Notes under the pieces: model-generated | What the model was told of the DNA's origin: nothing | Database searches by the model: none | Seen by the model: the letters and a program-made list of their open reading frames with translations, nothing else | Translations under genes and position numbers: made by a program | Assembly: GCA_003161615.1 (NCBI GenBank) | Contig: PMOB01000006.1 | Span: 124,001-188,000 of the forward strand | From: Actinomycetota bacterium | GTDB lineage: Bacteria > Actinomycetota > Thermoleophilia > Gaiellales > Gaiellaceae | DNA: 64,000 bases | Direction of reading: 5' to 3' | Part shown: positions 1 through 8,566 of the stretch, one piece after another | Layout: every line of letters starts with the position of its first letter | Position numbering within the stretch: position 1 is the first letter of the stretch

Positions 1-2
1 GG

Positions 3-272
3 CTCGCTCCGGGCGACGCGAAGATCCTCCGCAACGCCGGCGCCCGGATCGACGACGGCGTGCTCGCGGCACTGGCGCTCGCCAAGGAGCGGCTCGGCGT
101 GACCCGCGCGATGGTCGTCGCCCACACGGATTGCGCCGCAGTGCAAGCCGGTCAGGAGGAGATCCTGCGCGCCGACGTGGAGATGCTCCGCTCGTCTCCC
201 GAGCTCGCCGACGTCGAGGCCGGCGGCTTCGTCTACGACGTCGAGACGGGCTTGCTCTCCCGGATCTGCTGA
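3..272 (+). CDS. Beta-carbonic anhydrase, C-terminal part (cut by window edge)
   Basis: Only the last ~89 codons are present; the start lies before the window. Beta-class carbonic anhydrases interconvert CO2 and bicarbonate using zinc held by Cys, His and Cys. The visible part has the conserved KILRNAGARIDDG stretch and an HTDC motif that supplies the His-x2-Cys zinc ligands, followed by a short helical tail. The family call is good; the enzyme's missing N-terminal half, including the first zinc Cys, cannot be checked. Its 3-prime end overlaps the end of the converging histidine kinase gene by 40 bp. Confidence 0.8.
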   Translation, partial: LAPGDAKILRNAGARIDDGVLAALALAKERLGVTRAMVVAHTDCAAVQAGQEEILRADVEMLRSSPELADVEAGGFVYDVETGLLSRIC

Positions 273-1924
273 GGGATCACCAGCTCGAAGCGGGCGCCAC
301 GGTCGCGCGGGTCGTAGACGAGATCGCCACCGTGCGCCTGCGCGTACGCGCGCGCGATCGCGAGCCCGAGTCCGTGGCCGGTGTCGCCGCCGCCGCGAGC
401 GAAGCGGTCGAAGATCCGTCCCTCGAGCTCGCTCGGAATCCCCGGGCCGCAGTCCTCGACCGCGATGCGGAGGTGACGGTCACGCTGCTGGGCCACGATC
501 CGGATTGGCGGCGCGCCGTAGTGCGCGGCGTTGACGAGGAGGTTCGTGATCACGCGCTCGAGCACGAGCGGATCGACGACCGCGGCGAGATCGTCCGGGA
601 CGTCGATCTCGATGCCGTCGGTGACCGGCAGAGCTCCCTTCACGACGTCGTAGATCGCCGCCTTCAGCACCACCGGTCGCGGATCGACGCTGACCGCCCT
701 GGCGTCGAGACGCGAGAGGTCGAGCAGCTCCTCGAGCAGCCGTCGCAACCGCTCGCCCTGCTCGACGCCGACCCGCAAGAGCTCCTCGCGGAGCTCTTCA
801 CCAAGTTCCGGGCCGCGCTCGGCGAGCGTCTTGAGGACTCCGTAGACCGCCGTCGACGGCGTCCGGAGCTCGTGCGAGGCGATGGCCACGAAGTTGAGCT
901 TGAGCTGGTCGAGCTGGACGGTCTCCTCGTGCAGCCGCGCGCGCTCGATCGCGATGGCGACGCGTTCGGAGACGAGCTGCAGCAGCTCGATCTCGTCTCG
1001 CCGGAATTCCCGCAGGGTCAGCGACCCGACGTGAAGGACTCCGAGCGACCCGCCTCCGACGATGAGCGGCACGCCGAGCATCGACTTGATCCCCTTCTCG
1101 CGGAGGATCGGGTTCCAGACGGGGTACTCGTCGACGTCGATCGTCTGAGGTCGCCCTTCCGCTGCGACCTTGCCCGCGAAGCCGGCGCCGAGCGGGATGC
1201 GCACGCCCTGTTCGACCTCCTCCTCGATGCCGAGCGCGGCGCGCGCGACCAGCTCCTTCGAATCGTCGTCGAGGAGGAGCACGGCACACGTGTCGGCGCG
1301 GAGGATCTCCCGGATCCGCGGCAGGAGCACGGAAAGGAGCTCGTCGACCTCGAGGTGCGCGAGCGCGGCGTCGGTGACGACCTGGATGTTCTCGACCCGC
1401 TCGCGCGCCGCGCGCTCCGCCTGGAACAGGCGCGCGTGGTCGATCGCGAGCGCGGCGCGGTCGGCGACCAGTTGCAGCAGCTCCACCTCGTCCGCTTCGA
1501 AATCGCGATAGACGAGCGAGCCGACGTGGAGGACTCCACCCACCTTGCCCTCGACGACGAGCGGCACGCCGAGCATCGACTTGATCCCCTTCTCGCGGAG
1601 GATCGGATTGAGGACGTCGCCGTGGTCGACGTCGTCGAGGACGAAGGGGCGCTTCTCCGCGGCGATCCGGCCTGCGAAGCCGCCGCCGACCGGAATGCGG
1701 ACGCCTTGCTCCACCTCCTCCTCGATCCCGAGCGCCGCGCACGCCACGAGCTCGTTCGTCTCCTCGTCGAGCAGGAGGATCGCGCAGGTGTCGACGTCGA
1801 GCAGCTGGCGCGTGCGGATGAGGAGCGCGTCGAGCAGCTGGTCGAGCTGCAGGTGCGCCAGGGCGGCGTCGGTGACGGATTGGAGGCGCCTGACCTGCTC
1901 CGCAGTCGATTCCCCCTGCCTCAT
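233..1924 (-). CDS. Sensor histidine kinase with two tandem GAF domains
   Basis: A 563-residue cytoplasmic kinase without membrane segments. Two GAF domains (about residues 20-165 and 190-330) are clearly similar to each other, sharing GIEEEVEQGVRIP and ILREKGIKSMLGVPL, so they arose by duplication. A HisKA domain follows with the phospho-acceptor His351 in SHELRTP, then a HATPase domain with the N box (NLLVNAAHYG), DCGPGIP and GHGLGLAIA. The GAF pair probably senses a small ligand or redox state; the ligand is unknown. No response regulator is adjacent, so it is orphan here. It starts 30 bp after the repaired end of the upstream membrane protein and probably shares its transcript. Confidence 0.93.
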   Translation of the reverse strand: MRQGESTAEQVRRLQSVTDAALAHLQLDQLLDALLIRTRQLLDVDTCAILLLDEETNELVACAALGIEEEVEQGVRIPVGGGFAGRIAAEKRPFVLDDVDHGDVLNPILREKGIKSMLGVPLVVEGKVGGVLHVGSLVYRDFEADEVELLQLVADRAALAIDHARLFQAERAARERVENIQVVTDAALAHLEVDELLSVLLPRIREILRADTCAVLLLDDDSKELVARAALGIEEEVEQGVRIPLGAGFAGKVAAEGRPQTIDVDEYPVWNPILREKGIKSMLGVPLIVGGGSLGVLHVGSLTLREFRRDEIELLQLVSERVAIAIERARLHEETVQLDQLKLNFVAIASHELRTPSTAVYGVLKTLAERGPELGEELREELLRVGVEQGERLRRLLEELLDLSRLDARAVSVDPRPVVLKAAIYDVVKGALPVTDGIEIDVPDDLAAVVDPLVLERVITNLLVNAAHYGAPPIRIVAQQRDRHLRIAVEDCGPGIPSELEGRIFDRFARGGGDTGHGLGLAIARAYAQAHGGDLVYDPRDRGARFELVIPQQIRESKPVSTS

Positions 1925-1954
1925 GCCGGCGGTCCTGCCCTGTCGGGCTGCGAT

Positions 1955-2486
1955 CTAAGCGCTGCGGGAGTGGCGGCGCGCGAGAAGGAACGCCCCCGAA
2001 GAGGAGCCCGGCGGCGACCTCGGCGATCGTCACCGACCGGTAGCGGATCGGATTGACGGAGATCCGCCGCGCGAGCGGCTCGAGACAGAGCGCCGCCGCG
2101 ACGAGCAGAGCTCCGAAGAGCGCGCGTCCACTCCGCCACTGCTGGCCGAACCAGCCGAAGAGCGGTCCGGTCGCGAGCCCGCCGACGAGGACGGTGCGCT
2201 CGCTGTAAAGGAAGCCGCGGACGGTCGCCACCGTGACGTGCGCGTTCTCCGCAGGGCTCAGCGTCATGACCGCGTACCCGAGCAGGGCCACGTACGTCGC
2301 GGCGAGACCGAGCAGCGCGGCACGACGTTGCTCCCGCTGGGTCGCACCGGCGGCGAAGGCGAGGACGAGCCACGGCGCGGAGAGCAGGCTCACGTCGGCG
2401 GCCCAGGGGTGCGCGGAAAGGCTGCCGAGGTACTGGTCGCCCGCGCCGAAGGCGGCGGAGAGCACGAGCACGATCACGACCCCCAC
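1955..2486 (-). CDS. DUF6518-like multi-pass membrane protein, frame broken near the 3-prime end
   Basis: About 165 residues of hydrophobic helices (opening VVIVLVLSAAFGAGDQYLG) resemble the DUF6518 family of unknown function. In the sequence as given the frame runs on without a stop through the histidine kinase in a different frame, which is implausible. A run of five C at 1993-1997 marks the break: with one base fewer the protein would finish with a natural last helix (LLFGAFLLARRHSRSA) and stop at 1955, 30 bp before the kinase start. Either a homopolymer sequencing error or a real frameshift mutation. Start is GTG 2486, preceded by TACGAT with 7 nt spacing. Confidence 0.6.
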
Positions 2487-2493
2487 GATCCGG

Positions 2494-2499
2494 ATCGTA
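2494..2499 (-). promoter_or_regulatory. Predicted -10 for the DUF6518-like gene
   Basis: TACGAT, 7 nt before GTG 2486; lies just upstream of the preceding gene's stop region, so kinase expression need not depend on the SnoaL gene. Confidence 0.5.
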
Positions 2500-2502
2500 C
2501 GA

Positions 2503-2847
2503 CTAGGGGCCGGCGAACGGGATCGAGCCGTGGAAGTTGGCGATCTTCCCGTCCTTCACGACGAGCGTCAGCCGGAACGGCGCGCGCAGATCCCCCGCGA
2601 CGATCTCGCCGAATGCCGCGAACCCGTCGGTGTGGAACTGCACGACGTCCGTGTATTCCCACCGGAACGGCTCGCCGTCGGCGACGGCGGTGAGGTAGTC
2701 GACGACCGCTTCACGGTCGGCGGCATGAGCCGACGTGCCGATCAGGACGGCGTTCTCGTCGAAGAGCGCGATCAGCGCATCACGATCTCGGGCGTCGATC
2801 CCGGCTTGGAGCGTGCGGAGGATCGCCCACGCGTCGTCGAGCGTCAC
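2503..2847 (-). CDS. SnoaL-like / NTF2-fold protein
   Basis: A 114-residue protein with the NTF2-like cone fold signature: an N-terminal helix (AGIDARDRDALIALFDENAV) and closing beta strands (FRLTLVVKDGKIANFHG). Such proteins are small-molecule isomerases, hydrolases or ligand binders; the substrate here cannot be read from sequence. GTG 2847 overlaps by 4 bp the stop of a 21-codon reading frame, suggesting coupled translation. It is followed after 16 bp by the DUF6518-like gene and the kinase. Confidence 0.75.
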   Translation of the reverse strand: MTLDDAWAILRTLQAGIDARDRDALIALFDENAVLIGTSAHAADREAVVDYLTAVADGEPFRWEYTDVVQFHTDGFAAFGEIVAGDLRAPFRLTLVVKDGKIANFHGSIPFAGP

Positions 2848-2909
2848 GACTTGCCGATCAGCTCGATGCGATAGTCGTCCGGAACGTCAACCAAGCCGGA
2901 GAGTTGCAT
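2844..2909 (-). CDS. Possible 21-residue upstream ORF (leader or remnant)
   Basis: ATG 2909 opens a 21-codon frame (MQLSGLVDVPDDYRIELIGKS) whose TGA overlaps the GTG of the SnoaL-like gene in a GTGA junction. TAGACC lies 5 nt upstream of the ATG. It may be a coupled leader peptide or simply the last codons of a decayed gene; the protein sequence itself gives no function. Confidence 0.3.
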   Translation of the reverse strand: MQLSGLVDVPDDYRIELIGKS

Positions 2910-2917
2910 ACGGTGGT

Positions 2918-3346
2918 CTAGTCGGCTGCCTGCGGCGGGACATCCCCGTCACCGCCGCCCGAGACGATCCGGCCGTTGGCTCGAATCTCAAAGCGCCAGG
3001 AGTGGTGCAGCGTTCCTCTCGGCGGGCCGCCTGTGCGGAACTTCCTAGCCGGCCAAAACTCCGTGAACGTAACGGTCGTCGAGCGACCCGTATGGCTGAC
3101 TTGAGTCTGGCAGGTGCCCTTGATGCTAAGAGCGATGCCCGGACCAGGGATAAGACAACCGGTTCGTGTTCTTGCGTTGGGAAACATCCGGAAGCTTTGG
3201 CCGGTGTTGCCCAGGACGCGGGCAATCGCAATGTCGGCCGGTGTTGAAGGGACGGTGCCGGGCATCGGCGGTTGGCTCGCTCGGTGGCTAGCGCCGCAGC
3301 CGGACGACGCGAGCGCGAGTAGAGCGAGCACGGATGCTCGTTTCAC
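2918..3346 (-). CDS. Hypothetical lipoprotein
   Basis: I chose GTG 3346, which gives a textbook lipoprotein signal (VKRASVLALLALASSGC, lipobox Cys at residue 17); an upstream ATG at 3385 would add 13 residues before the signal. The mature ~125 residues contain two further Cys and no recognised domain. The ending (RIVSGGGDGDVPPQAAD) is low complexity. Predicted anchored to the outer face of the membrane; function unknown. GC content is lower than in neighbouring genes. Confidence 0.55.
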   Translation of the reverse strand: MKRASVLALLALASSGCGASHRASQPPMPGTVPSTPADIAIARVLGNTGQSFRMFPNARTRTGCLIPGPGIALSIKGTCQTQVSHTGRSTTVTFTEFWPARKFRTGGPPRGTLHHSWRFEIRANGRIVSGGGDGDVPPQAAD

Positions 3347-3414
3347 ACCACTCAACACACCAAAGATACGACGCCGCGCGGGCAAGTGTCACGCTCGACG
3401 CGGGCGAGTTGCCA

Positions 3415-3807
3415 TCACTTTCCAGGCTTCTCTATTACTTCAATCCGGTATCCATCGGGATCCTGGACGAAGCAGATCAGCGAGCCGCCTTCGCGCACCC
3501 GGTACGGCTCCCGTTCCGGCTCGATGCCCTGAGCGGCGAGCTCTCCGAGCGCGGCCGCGAGGTCGTCGACGCCGACGGCGATGTGGCCGTAGCCCGTCCC
3601 GAGCTCGTACATGCGCTCGTCGTGGTTGAAGGTCAGCTCGAGGACGGCCTCCTGGCCGCCGATCCCGAAGAAGTAGTTCGTCGCCTCGAGCTCGCCGTTG
3701 CGGACGATGTCCATGTCGCGCTCGAAACGGAAGCCGAGCGCCTCGTAGAACGCGCGGCTCTTGGCCGGATCCGTGATCCGGACCATCGTGTGGAGGAATT
3801 CAGCCAT
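3415..3807 (-). CDS. gloA: Glyoxalase I-like VOC protein
   Basis: A single VOC module of 130 residues. Four expected metal ligands are in place: His6 (FLHTMVRI), Glu in AVLELTFNHD, His in GYGHIAVGV and Glu in YRIEVIEK, the pattern of lactoylglutathione lyase, which isomerises the methylglyoxal-thiol hemithioacetal. Actinobacteria generally use mycothiol instead of glutathione, so the cosubstrate is uncertain. ATG 3807 overlaps the end of the GNAT gene by 8 bp, indicating cotranscription. Confidence 0.85.
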   Translation of the reverse strand: MAEFLHTMVRITDPAKSRAFYEALGFRFERDMDIVRNGELEATNYFFGIGGQEAVLELTFNHDERMYELGTGYGHIAVGVDDLAAALGELAAQGIEPEREPYRVREGGSLICFVQDPDGYRIEVIEKPGK

Positions 3808-4318
3808 GCCGGGAATCTAGATCTTCCAGGAGAAGGGCGTAGAGGACAGAGTCGACCCACTCGCCGTCCTTGAGATACGCACTCCGCTTCCGTCCCTCCC
3901 GCACGTAGCCGACCCGCTCGGCGTGCGCGCACGCGCGCTCGTTGAAGGCGTAGATCTCGAGCTCCAGCCGGTGGAAGCCGAGCTCCCCGAGCAGGAGCCT
4001 CTGGAACTGGCGCGCCGCGTCGTCCGCGAGCCGCCGGCCGCGGAAGCGCGGGTGGACCGCGAGCCGCTCGAGTCGCGCGATCCGGCTCCGCTCGTTCGCG
4101 ACGTGGAAGCCGAGCGCGCCGGCCGGCTCGCCGTCGACCTCGATCACGAAGCGGCCGAAGGCGTCCGGCTCTGCCAGCGACCGCTCGATCTCCTCGAGGA
4201 TCGCCTCCCGGCTCGCCGCGGTGCGCGGGCCGAGAAACGGCCGCACGTCCTCGTCGGCGTTCAGCTCGACGAGGAAATCCGCGTCAGGCGGTTCCGCGCG
4301 CCTCAGCTCGACGGCCAC
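3800..4318 (-). CDS. GNAT family N-acetyltransferase
   Basis: 172 residues with the RimJ/RimL-like GNAT layout: N-terminal FLVELNADEDVRPFLGP, a central strand ARLERLAVHPRFRGRRLADDAA carrying the acetyl-CoA pyrophosphate loop (R-x-x-G/R-x-A form), and the late ERVGYVREGRKR element. Acetylates an amine of unknown identity, in the cytoplasm. It overlaps the DMT transporter upstream by 35 bp and the glyoxalase downstream by 8 bp. Confidence 0.85.
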   Translation of the reverse strand: MAVELRRAEPPDADFLVELNADEDVRPFLGPRTAASREAILEEIERSLAEPDAFGRFVIEVDGEPAGALGFHVANERSRIARLERLAVHPRFRGRRLADDAARQFQRLLLGELGFHRLELEIYAFNERACAHAERVGYVREGRKRSAYLKDGEWVDSVLYALLLEDLDSRHG

Positions 4319-5189
4319 GCGCGGACGCTAGTCGAACGGATCCCGTGGCGAGCGCGACCCCGCCGAGGATCAGCGCGAGGCCGAGGAAGGCGTAGAGGCC
4401 GAAACGCTCCCCAAGGAAGATCGCGCCGTAGGCGAGCGCGATCGGCGGCACGAGGTAGGTGACGAGCGTCGCGTACGCGGGGCCGGCGGACTGGATCAGA
4501 TGGAAGAAGAGGAGATAGGCAACGGCCGTCCCGACGACGCCGAGGACGAGGATCGCCATCACCGTCTCGCCGTGCCACATCCCGCTCGGCGCCTGCGCCA
4601 CGCCGGCGGGAAGCGTCGCGAGTGCGGCTATCCCGGTGGAGGCGAGCGCGACGATGAGAGGCGGCGTCCCCTTGAGATGGCGGCCGGCGAAGAGCGTTCC
4701 GATCGCGTAGCAGAGCGCCATCGCGACGACCGCGAAAGCGGCAAGGAGCTTCCCGTGCGGTTGCGCGCCGACGAGCAGCGCAACTCCGACGAAGCCGATC
4801 GCGAGCCCGGCGAGCCGGAAGCCCGTCACCCGCGCCTCGCGGAAGAACGCGAATGCGAGGACGGCGTTGAAGATCGGAACCGCTCCCTGGATGATCGATG
4901 CGAGGCCCGAGTCGATCCGCGTCTCGCCCCAGGAGAGGAGCCAGAACGGCAGCGCCGTGTTGACGATCGCGACGACGACGAGCCAGCGCCAGGCGCCCCG
5001 CAGCTCCTCGATCGTGCGACGCGCGCCGAGGCGGACGACCGCAACGATCGCGAGGACGATCGCAGCCGAGCCGATGCGCCCGAGGATCAGCGTCGACGGC
5101 GCAAGCTGCCGGTCGGCGATCTTGATGAGCATGAACGACGCTCCCCAGATCAGAGCGAGCAGCGTGAGGACGACGATCGGGCGGCGCAT
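4284..5189 (-). CDS. EamA/DMT-superfamily permease
   Basis: A 301-residue protein with about ten transmembrane helices in two EamA repeats; typical family patterns include LIWGASFMLIKIA at the start, SLGASIIQ-like GLASIIQGAVPIF, and LGERFGLYAFLGLALILGG in the second repeat. Members export amino acids or other metabolites; substrate unknown. The frame stays open upstream to 5819, but ATG 5189 gives the proper N-terminus and the upstream extension is antisense to purL. TACACA sits 6 nt before the ATG. Confidence 0.9.
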   Translation of the reverse strand: MRRPIVVLTLLALIWGASFMLIKIADRQLAPSTLILGRIGSAAIVLAIVAVVRLGARRTIEELRGAWRWLVVVAIVNTALPFWLLSWGETRIDSGLASIIQGAVPIFNAVLAFAFFREARVTGFRLAGLAIGFVGVALLVGAQPHGKLLAAFAVVAMALCYAIGTLFAGRHLKGTPPLIVALASTGIAALATLPAGVAQAPSGMWHGETVMAILVLGVVGTAVAYLLFFHLIQSAGPAYATLVTYLVPPIALAYGAIFLGERFGLYAFLGLALILGGVALATGSVRLASARGRRAEARGTA

Positions 5190-5240
5190 CTGCACTGTGT
5201 AACGCAACGACGCGCGGGCGTGTGAGATTCCACCGGAAGG

Positions 5241-7169
5241 GTGGCTAGACTGGATCGTCTGACGGAGGTCGCCGCCCAGTCGCTCCATCGCGCGCTCGGT
5301 CTCACCGACTGGGAAGCGAGCCGTATCCGGGAGCTGCTCGGTCGCGAGCCGAACCATTTCGAGATTCGTGTCTTCTCCCTCCTCTGGTCGGAGCACTGCG
5401 GCTACAAGCACTCTGCGCGGCTGCTGAAGCGGCTGCCCTCGGCGGGCAAGCGCGTCCTGCAAGGGCCGGGAGAGAACGCGGGAGTCCTCGACCTCGGCGA
5501 CGGGACTGCCGTCGCGTTCAAGGTGGAGTCGCACAACCACCCGTCGGCGGTCGAGCCGTTCCAGGGCGCCGCGACGGGAATCGGCGGGATCCTGCGGGAC
5601 ATCATCGCGATGGGCGCCCGGCCGGTCGCGCTCCTCGACGGTCTGTGGTTCGGCGAGCCCGACTTCCACTTCTGGCAGGCCGTCGCGGGAATCGGCCACT
5701 ACGGCAACTGCGTCGGCGTCCCGACCGTCGGCGGCCAGACCGTCTTCGATCCCGCCTACGCCTCGAACTGTCTCGTCAACGCGATGTGCGTCGGATTGCT
5801 CGACGCCGGACGGCTGCACTCGGCGAAGGCGAGCGGCCCCGGGCGGGTCGTCGTCCTCTACGGCGCGACAACCGGCCGCGACGGGATCGGCGGCGCCTCG
5901 GTGCTCGCGAGCGCGGAGCTGAGCGAGGACGACGCCGACAAGCGCCCGTCAGTTCAGGTCGGCGACCCCTTCACCGGCAAGAAGCTGATCGAGGTCTCGC
6001 TCGAGCTCGTCGAGTCGGGCCTCGTCGAGTCGCTGCAGGACTGCGGCGCCGCAGGGCTCGCGTCGTCCCTCTCCGAGATGGCCTCGGCCGGCACCGGCAT
6101 CGACGTCCACCTCGACCGGGTGCCGCTGCGCGAGGACGGCATGGAGCCGTGGGAGATCATGATCTCGGAGTCGCAGGAGCGGATGGTCGCGGTCGTCCGG
6201 CCGCAGATGCTCGACGCGGTGCGCGACGTGTGCCGGCGGTGGGAGCTGCCGTGCACGCCGATCGGCGAGGTGACGGGCTCGGGTGTCCTCCGCGCGTTCC
6301 ACGGCGGCGCGACCGTCGGCGAGATCCCAGCGCAGCTGCTGACCGACGAGTGCCCGCGCTACGAGGTCGAGCAGCGGGAGGAAGCGCGCTCCGTGCGTCG
6401 GCTCGACCCGCCGCCGTTCGAGGTGCGCGACGTGATCGAGCAGTACGACCACCTCGTCGGCTCGCGCACCGTCCGCCGGCCGGGCCTCGACGCGGCCGTG
6501 CTGCGGCTCCGGCCGTCGCTCCGGGGGCTCGCGGTCTCGCTGCAGGGCCCCGCGCCCGGAGAGACGAACGGCCTTCGCGCGGGCGTCCAGGCGACGCTCG
6601 GCGCCGCGCGCAACGTCGCGTGCTCGGGCGGCGAGCCGATCGGTCTGACGGACTGCCTCAACTTCGGCAATCCCGAGAAGCCGGAGATCGCGCACGAGCT
6701 CGCGCAGGCGATCGAGGGAATCTCGATCGCGGCAGAGGCCCTCGGGATCCCGGTCGTCTCCGGCAACGTCTCGCTGTACAACGACGCGGATGGGGTCTCG
6801 ATCCCGCCGACGCCGGTCGTCGGCTGCGTCGGCCTCGTCACGGACGTCCGCAGGGTGCCGGGACGCTGGCGGCGTGGCGACGCCGTCCTCCTCGCGATGT
6901 CGCCGGACGGCTCGCTCGCAGCGGAGGCGGCGCTGATCCGCTTCCTCTGGAAGGCGGCGCCGCACCTGAGCCTCAGCCACGACGTCGGCTCGAGCGGCGT
7001 TCACGGCGCGCTCGCCGAGGCGACGGCCTGGAGCGGCGGGCTCGAGGCGGACGTCGAGATTCCGACGGAGTACGACTCGCGCCGCGGCGCCGCGATCCTC
7101 GCCTGCTCGCCCGACCGTGTGGCGCGGCTCGGCTCGCGCGGCTTCGTCCGGATCGGCGAGGTTCGCTAG
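5241..7169 (+). CDS. purL: Phosphoribosylformylglycinamidine synthase, small-type PurL subunit
   Basis: Catalyses ATP- and glutamine-dependent conversion of FGAR to FGAM in purine synthesis, together with PurS and PurQ, neither of which is in this window. Two AIRS-like halves are visible, with WSEHCGYKHS, the KVESHNHPSAVEPFQGAATGIGG phosphate-binding region, DCGAAGLASS and GNVSLYN. At 642 residues it is shorter than the ~740 of many small-type PurL proteins but similar to other compact ones. The start is uncertain: GTG 5241 opens the frame, but TAGACT at 5246-5251 would place a leaderless 5-prime end near CTG 5259. It is followed 2 bp later by purF. Confidence 0.95.
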   Translation: MARLDRLTEVAAQSLHRALGLTDWEASRIRELLGREPNHFEIRVFSLLWSEHCGYKHSARLLKRLPSAGKRVLQGPGENAGVLDLGDGTAVAFKVESHNHPSAVEPFQGAATGIGGILRDIIAMGARPVALLDGLWFGEPDFHFWQAVAGIGHYGNCVGVPTVGGQTVFDPAYASNCLVNAMCVGLLDAGRLHSAKASGPGRVVVLYGATTGRDGIGGASVLASAELSEDDADKRPSVQVGDPFTGKKLIEVSLELVESGLVESLQDCGAAGLASSLSEMASAGTGIDVHLDRVPLREDGMEPWEIMISESQERMVAVVRPQMLDAVRDVCRRWELPCTPIGEVTGSGVLRAFHGGATVGEIPAQLLTDECPRYEVEQREEARSVRRLDPPPFEVRDVIEQYDHLVGSRTVRRPGLDAAVLRLRPSLRGLAVSLQGPAPGETNGLRAGVQATLGAARNVACSGGEPIGLTDCLNFGNPEKPEIAHELAQAIEGISIAAEALGIPVVSGNVSLYNDADGVSIPPTPVVGCVGLVTDVRRVPGRWRRGDAVLLAMSPDGSLAAEAALIRFLWKAAPHLSLSHDVGSSGVHGALAEATAWSGGLEADVEIPTEYDSRRGAAILACSPDRVARLGSRGFVRIGEVR

Positions 7170-7171
7170 CC

Positions 7172-8551
7172 GTGTGCGGCGTATTCGGTATCTATGGCCC
7201 TGGGCACGACGTCGCACGCCTGACGTACTTCGGCCTCTTCGCGCTCCAGCACCGCGGCCAGGAGTCGGCCGGGATCGCCGTCTCCGGCGACGGACGCCTG
7301 ACGGCGCTGCGCGATCTCGGGCTTGTCTCCCAGGTCTTCGACGAGCAGAAGCTCCGCGGCCTGCACGGGGAGGTCGCGATCGGCCACAATCGCTACTCGA
7401 CGACCGGCTCTTCGCAGTGGGCGAACGCGCAGCCGCTCGTCCAGCACGGCCGCGTACGCACCGTCGCGCTCGGGCACAACGGCAACCTGATCAACGTCGG
7501 GGAGCTGCGGGATGAGCTCGGCGCGAGCGGCATCCGCCTCGGCACGACCTCCGACAGCGAGCTCGTCGCGGCCCTGATCGCGAACGACGCGGCGCCGCTC
7601 GCTGAGGCGACGGCGAGCGCGATGCGGCGGCTCGACGGCGCCTACTCCATCGTCGCGCTCTCGGAGGGCCGGCTCGTCGCCTTCCGCGACGCGCACGGCT
7701 TCCGGCCCCTGGTGATCGGGAAGCTCGAGGACGCGTGGGTCGTCGCCTCCGAGACCTGCGCGCTCGACCTCGTCGGCGCTGAGCGCGTGCGGGAGGTGGC
7801 GCCCGGCGAGCTCGTCATCGCCGACGGTGACGGCCTCGAGGCGATTCAGGTTCTCGACCCCGCCGAGCGCAGCGCGCTCTGCATCTGGGAGTACTTCTAT
7901 CTCGCCCGGCCCGACTCCGACCTCGCTGGAGTGGAGGTGCACGGCGCGCGGGTGCGGATGGGCCAGCGCCTCGCACAGGAGGCCCCGGCCGAGGCCGACC
8001 TGGTCCTCCCCATCCCCGACTCCGGCATCCCCGCCGCGATCGGCTTCGCGCGCGAGCTCGGCATCCCCTTCACCGAGGGCCTGATCAAGAACCGCTATGT
8101 CCAGCGCACCTTCATCCAGCCGGGCCAGGAACTGCGGAAGCAGGGGATCAAGCTCAAGTACCACCCGGTCGCCGAGGTCTCGGGGAAGCGAGTCGTCGCC
8201 GTCGACGACTCGATCGTCCGCGGCAACACGACCGAGCAGATCGTCCGGATGCTGTTCGAGGCGGGCGCCACCGAGGTGCACGTCCGCATCTCGTCCCCTC
8301 CGGTCGTCGGCCAGTGCTTCTACGGGATCGATCTCGCGGATCCGGCGGAGATGATCGCGGCCGGCCGGACGGTCGAGGAGGTGCGGGAGCGGATCGGCGC
8401 GACGTCCCTCGCCTACCTCTCGCATGACGGGCTCGTCGAGGCGACGCAGCGGCCGGCCTCGACCTTGTGCCGCGCCTGCCTGACGGGCGACTATCCGACC
8501 GATGTTCCCGCCGAGGCCGCGAAGAACCGGTTCGAACCCGTGCGCACCTGA
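7172..8551 (+). CDS. purF: Amidophosphoribosyltransferase
   Basis: First committed step of purine synthesis: PRPP plus glutamine to phosphoribosylamine. The GTG start is followed directly by TGC, giving the N-terminal nucleophile Cys after Met removal with no propeptide. Class II glutamine amidotransferase features (LQHRGQESAGIA, GHNRYSTTG, LGHNGNLIN) fill residues 1-230. The phosphoribosyltransferase domain has the PRPP motif VVAVDDSIVRGNT near residue 343, and C-terminal Cys residues (CRACLTGDYPTDVP) occur where some PurF enzymes hold an iron-sulfur cluster. 459 residues, normal length. Confidence 0.97.
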   Translation: MCGVFGIYGPGHDVARLTYFGLFALQHRGQESAGIAVSGDGRLTALRDLGLVSQVFDEQKLRGLHGEVAIGHNRYSTTGSSQWANAQPLVQHGRVRTVALGHNGNLINVGELRDELGASGIRLGTTSDSELVAALIANDAAPLAEATASAMRRLDGAYSIVALSEGRLVAFRDAHGFRPLVIGKLEDAWVVASETCALDLVGAERVREVAPGELVIADGDGLEAIQVLDPAERSALCIWEYFYLARPDSDLAGVEVHGARVRMGQRLAQEAPAEADLVLPIPDSGIPAAIGFARELGIPFTEGLIKNRYVQRTFIQPGQELRKQGIKLKYHPVAEVSGKRVVAVDDSIVRGNTTEQIVRMLFEAGATEVHVRISSPPVVGQCFYGIDLADPAEMIAAGRTVEEVRERIGATSLAYLSHDGLVEATQRPASTLCRACLTGDYPTDVPAEAAKNRFEPVRT

Positions 8552-8553
8552 AA

Positions 8554-8559
8554 TAACCC
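8554..8559 (+). promoter_or_regulatory. Candidate -10 / RBS region for the VOC gene in the pur cluster
   Basis: TAACCC lies 7 nt before GTG 8567 and an AGGAG Shine-Dalgarno-like run lies between them, so this 15-bp gap could serve either as an internal promoter or only as a ribosome site. Confidence 0.3.
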
Positions 8560-8566
8560 AGGAGCG

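Noticed and set aside
131-2056. Long plus-strand open frame opposite the histidine kinase
   Set aside because: Arg/Asp/Leu-rich translation without any domain; a typical antisense shadow in high-GC DNA, while the minus strand has an unmistakable kinase.
5645-7150. Long frame overlapping purL in another register
   Set aside because: Only its last third is real (purF from 7172); the rest is Arg-rich shadow of purL.
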